This document shows positions 5,754 to 7,794 of a stretch of DNA of 7,794 nt, piece after piece. The DNA is from Planctomycetota bacterium (lineage in GTDB: Bacteria > Planctomycetota > Planctomycetia > Planctomycetales > Planctomycetaceae), in contig JAJRTM010000171.1 of the NCBI GenBank assembly GCA_024278285.1, positions 1 to 7,794 on the forward strand, written 5' to 3'. A program made the position numbers and the translations under genes. The first letter of the stretch is position 1. Every line of letters starts with the position of its first letter. The notes below the pieces were generated by a model, which was given only the letters and a program-made list of their open reading frames with translations, ran no database searches and was not told the origin of the DNA.

Positions 5754-6488
5754 CTATTTTAGTTTCGGGAATCGAAACAGACCAGCCGTGCTGGGTACCT
5801 TCAGAATCATGAAAAGGCTGTACAGTATCATCAGTAAGCAAGCATACTGAAAAATGTTCAGTGAACCAGCAACATTGTGATATGGCTTCAAAAACTCCCA
5901 GAAAAAACGCTGGAAGGCATAAAACCCGACACACAAATAGAACCCATATCGCACAATAATCATCTTGTGATATTTTAAGATGATTAAAGTGACCAGCAGA
6001 AACAGCAGCATCGAAAAACTTTCGTAAATCTGAACTGGATGCCGGAGGATGCCATCACCGGAATCCCAGCCCCATGCCAAATTTGTGGGGATGCCGTGCG
6101 TGTTGTCGTGTAATCCGGAAAGCAGGCAGCCGAAACGTCCGACGATAATGCAAATCGAAAAAGGGACCACATAAATATACCCGGTGGACTCCCTGGTCCC
6201 TCGGCGTATCTTATAAATTTCCACCATCGCGGTCGCACCAAGCAGCGCCCCGAGCACACTGCGTCCGACTTCATGAATGTCGGAAAGATACAGATTAGCC
6301 GTCCCCAGTAAATACGCCCCTGCTATGCTTCCGGTACTCAAAAAGATGAAATATCCATGCCCGATACGAGACGCCGTTTTCGGTAACGAATCTTGAAACC
6401 GCCAACGATAAACAATCCAGCCGGATAGAATCGCCAGCGTGATCGCCAGGAAATCGAACGTGGTGTGGATAAGATAGGGATAGAGCAT
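5754..6488 (-). CDS. Lgt-family (prolipoprotein diacylglyceryl transferase-like) membrane protein
   Basis: Lgt moves diacylglycerol from phosphatidylglycerol to a lipoprotein cysteine in the inner membrane. This 244-residue protein has about seven hydrophobic segments and the family landmarks: GRFGC at 117-121 (Arg118), HPVQIYE at 150-156, and QRFFWEFLKP at 193-202 (Arg194, Glu198). It differs from the housekeeping enzyme at key places. The SxHGG segment with the essential His (His103 in E. coli) reads SVLGALLG here. The Glu after GRxGNFxxG is Leu126. It may therefore act on another acceptor or lipid. ATG at 6488 is preceded by TGAGGA at 6500-6505, eleven bases away. It is the first gene of the operon leading to the radical SAM protein and paralog C. 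Confidence 0.8.
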   Translation of the reverse strand: MLYPYLIHTTFDFLAITLAILSGWIVYRWRFQDSLPKTASRIGHGYFIFLSTGSIAGAYLLGTANLYLSDIHEVGRSVLGALLGATAMVEIYKIRRGTRESTGYIYVVPFSICIIVGRFGCLLSGLHDNTHGIPTNLAWGWDSGDGILRHPVQIYESFSMLLFLLVTLIILKYHKMIIVRYGFYLCVGFYAFQRFFWEFLKPYHNVAGSLNIFQYACLLMILYSLFMILKVPSTAGLFRFPKLK

Positions 6489-6499
6489 GTTTCACTTTG

Positions 6500-6505
6500 T
6501 CCTCA
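6500..6505 (-). promoter_or_regulatory. Ribosome-binding site of the Lgt-like gene
   Basis: TGAGGA on the minus strand lies eleven bases before the ATG at 6488, slightly long spacing. It supports that start for the first gene of the operon. No convincing -35/-10 pair was found further upstream. Confidence 0.5.
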
Positions 6506-6640
6506 GTTATTGCTTATCGAAACCATTCATTTCCGCCGAGGCAACCTGCAAAGATGTCTGTTCTGATTAAGTATCGACCAAGCAATAATTGTCGCATCTT
6601 CCGTTTGTATTCAATAGATTCTACACGATGACAGATAATT

Positions 6641-6878
6641 CGTTTAACGGCAAGCCGAAGGCGACTGCGTAGACAGGTATGCTTTACTCAAGGGAAAAAA
6701 TCACGATCTACCTGCGGTTAAAAAATGTGCATTTATTGTCCATGTACGGTATCGCTTGGAAGAATTGGAGCTGTCATCACTCTGCATTTTACTTGAGGCG
6801 ATTCATATTGTTTTGCTGAACAGCAAGCCTTCATGATCCAGCCCACCTACACAGTCGCCTTCGGCTTGCCGTTAAACG
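6641..6878. mobile_element. 238-base element with 32-base terminal inverted repeats (MITE-like)
   Basis: The ends at 6641-6672 and 6847-6878 are inverted copies matching at 31 of 32 bases. They enclose about 174 bases without a plausible gene. Each end contains GCCGAAGGC, a mini-hairpin. ATT flanks the element on both outer sides (6638-6640 and 6879-6881), which could be a three-base target duplication or chance. Long near-identical ends and no coding content fit a non-autonomous transposable element, or a very long stem in RNA. It occupies most of the non-coding stretch from 6489 to 6971, where no other feature except the adjacent hairpin was found. Confidence 0.6.
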
Positions 6879-6890
6879 ATTGCGACGCAG

Positions 6891-6925
6891 ACCGCATTGG
6901 GAGCGGTGAAACCACGCCATCCTAC
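6891..6925 (-). repeat. REP-like element with GTAG head
   Basis: On the minus strand GTAGGATGG (ending at 6925) is followed by a short stem ACCGC..GCGGT (6891-6895 with 6903-6907). The GTAGGATGG head equals that of the repeats near 3377 and 3560. It lies just downstream of the porphyrinogen oxidase stop codon and may aid termination. Confidence 0.45.
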
Positions 6926-6971
6926 GGCTCATAGATACGACAGTAATTGCTTGACCGATGCTAACTTCGTT

Positions 6972-7794
6972 TCATGTGGAAACAGACTCATCAAGCGAGG
7001 CAGCATGAATTCCAAATGGTTGCAAAATTCGTGGGGCGATGGTGTACGCATCACGGATGCAGCGGTTGAGTGCGACGCCGCGGTAGGATGCCCCGACGAA
7101 AGCGAGGCCGGGGAGTTGTTCGCAAAACTGTTCTACTTTTTTTACCCGTTCCCGGTGACCAAGAGTGTATTGAGCGATCCCGCTGGGATGACGGAAGATC
7201 CATGATTCCAACGGTTTCGTATGGAAGCCGAGTGTTGTTGCGGTCGATTCAATCACTAAATCGATCAGTTCGGAATCCGACAGATTGAGAATTTCGGGAT
7301 CGTGTGCGCCGCCGAAAATGGTTCGCAGTAAGACTTTTCCATTCGGTGCCTGATTGGGAAAGATGCAACTTGTCCATAAGCATCCCAGGGCGCGAATGCC
7401 GTCTCGCCGGGGGATGAGGTGACCGAACCCGTTTAGTTTTTGTGGGATCGTTTGAGAATCATACGCATGACACACCACGGCGACATTGGCGAATGAAATC
7501 TCTTGCAATGTTTGTGAAAGCTGCGAATTCAACGGTTCGATAATCCCGCTCGCTCGATGAGCTGGGACCGCCATCACGACAGCATCAAATGATTGCGTGT
7601 TGCCATCACACGTAACAACGAATTGATCATTCACTCTGGAAAGGCTGGAAACTTCTCGCCCCTTTTGGATGATATCGTTCATCGTTGTGGCGAGTGTTTC
7701 GCTCAGCCTGCCGGTTCCTCCTTGCAGGGTTGTTAACACGCCAGCCGGACCGGACGGACCCGCTTCCTGCGAACTCGATTTATTCTTTTTCTTC
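6972..7794 (-). CDS. hemY: Protoporphyrinogen/coproporphyrinogen oxidase, C-terminal part (5' end outside window)
   Basis: This FAD-dependent enzyme (HemY/CgoX type, also named HemG in some annotations) oxidises the porphyrinogen ring late in heme synthesis. About 273 residues are visible and the frame stays open to the window edge, so the N-terminal FAD-binding Rossmann segment is missing. Visible landmarks are the QGGTGRL stretch near the edge, VVMAVPAH, the GFGHLIPR..G segment, the SCIFPNQAP segment, FGGAHDP, and the C-terminal GLAFVGASYRGVALNRCI, which completes the FAD site. The usual gly-val-gly-x-x-asp-cys end motif reads GVALNRCI, a mild deviation. A GTG at 7739 is internal, not the start: the frame continues upstream as a Lys/Ser/Gly-rich stretch. 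Whether it makes protoporphyrin or coproporphyrin cannot be decided from this part. Confidence 0.85.
   Translation of the reverse strand, partial: KKKNKSSSQEAGPSGPAGVLTTLQGGTGRLSETLATTMNDIIQKGREVSSLSRVNDQFVVTCDGNTQSFDAVVMAVPAHRASGIIEPLNSQLSQTLQEISFANVAVVCHAYDSQTIPQKLNGFGHLIPRRDGIRALGCLWTSCIFPNQAPNGKVLLRTIFGGAHDPEILNLSDSELIDLVIESTATTLGFHTKPLESWIFRHPSGIAQYTLGHRERVKKVEQFCEQLPGLAFVGASYRGVALNRCIRDAYTIAPRILQPFGIHAASLDESVST

Noticed and set aside
6489..6640. A sigma-70 promoter upstream of the Lgt-like gene
   Set aside because: Candidate boxes on the minus strand had poor matches or wrong spacing, so no promoter is called.
6897..7205. A plus-strand 102-codon frame
   Set aside because: Most of it overlaps the clearly coding porphyrinogen oxidase gene in antisense, and the rest is repeat sequence. 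No protein-like features are seen.

Overview
The window reads as chromosomal DNA of a bacterium, most likely a planctomycete. That placement rests on moderate GC, sparse Shine-Dalgarno sites, abundant GTAG-headed palindromic repeats between genes, and the protein repertoire. The genus cannot be fixed from sequence alone.

Left part (1-2913): a minus-strand mobA gene (molybdenum cofactor guanylyltransferase) is divergent from a plus-strand gene for an unusual anion transporter. The transporter joins a PTS EIIA-type N-terminal domain to a complete SLC4 (band 3/bicarbonate transporter) membrane domain and an acidic tail. A paired GTAG-headed palindrome lies between the two genes.

Middle part (2914-4293): three small minus-strand genes encode related two-helix membrane proteins of 77, 86 and 92 residues. 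All have a GGCG motif at the end of helix 1 and a Pro-x4-Cys motif in helix 2. They are separated by hairpin repeats of the same REP-like kind. The 3' ends of the first two are nearly identical in DNA.

Central operon (4015-6488, minus strand): a divergent Lgt-family membrane protein is followed after 51 bases by a cysteine-rich radical SAM protein resembling the archaeal tetraether-lipid synthase (Tes)/MJ0619 group. The radical SAM stop codon overlaps the start of the third small membrane protein (ATGA). This suggests a lipid- or lipoprotein-modifying unit and is the most interesting candidate system here.

Right part (6489-7794): a gene-poor stretch of about 480 bases holds a 238-base element with near-perfect 32-base inverted ends, then another REP-like hairpin. 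It is followed by the C-terminal part of a minus-strand protoporphyrinogen/coproporphyrinogen oxidase gene whose 5' end lies beyond the window. No rRNA, tRNA, CRISPR array, transposase or phage gene was seen.
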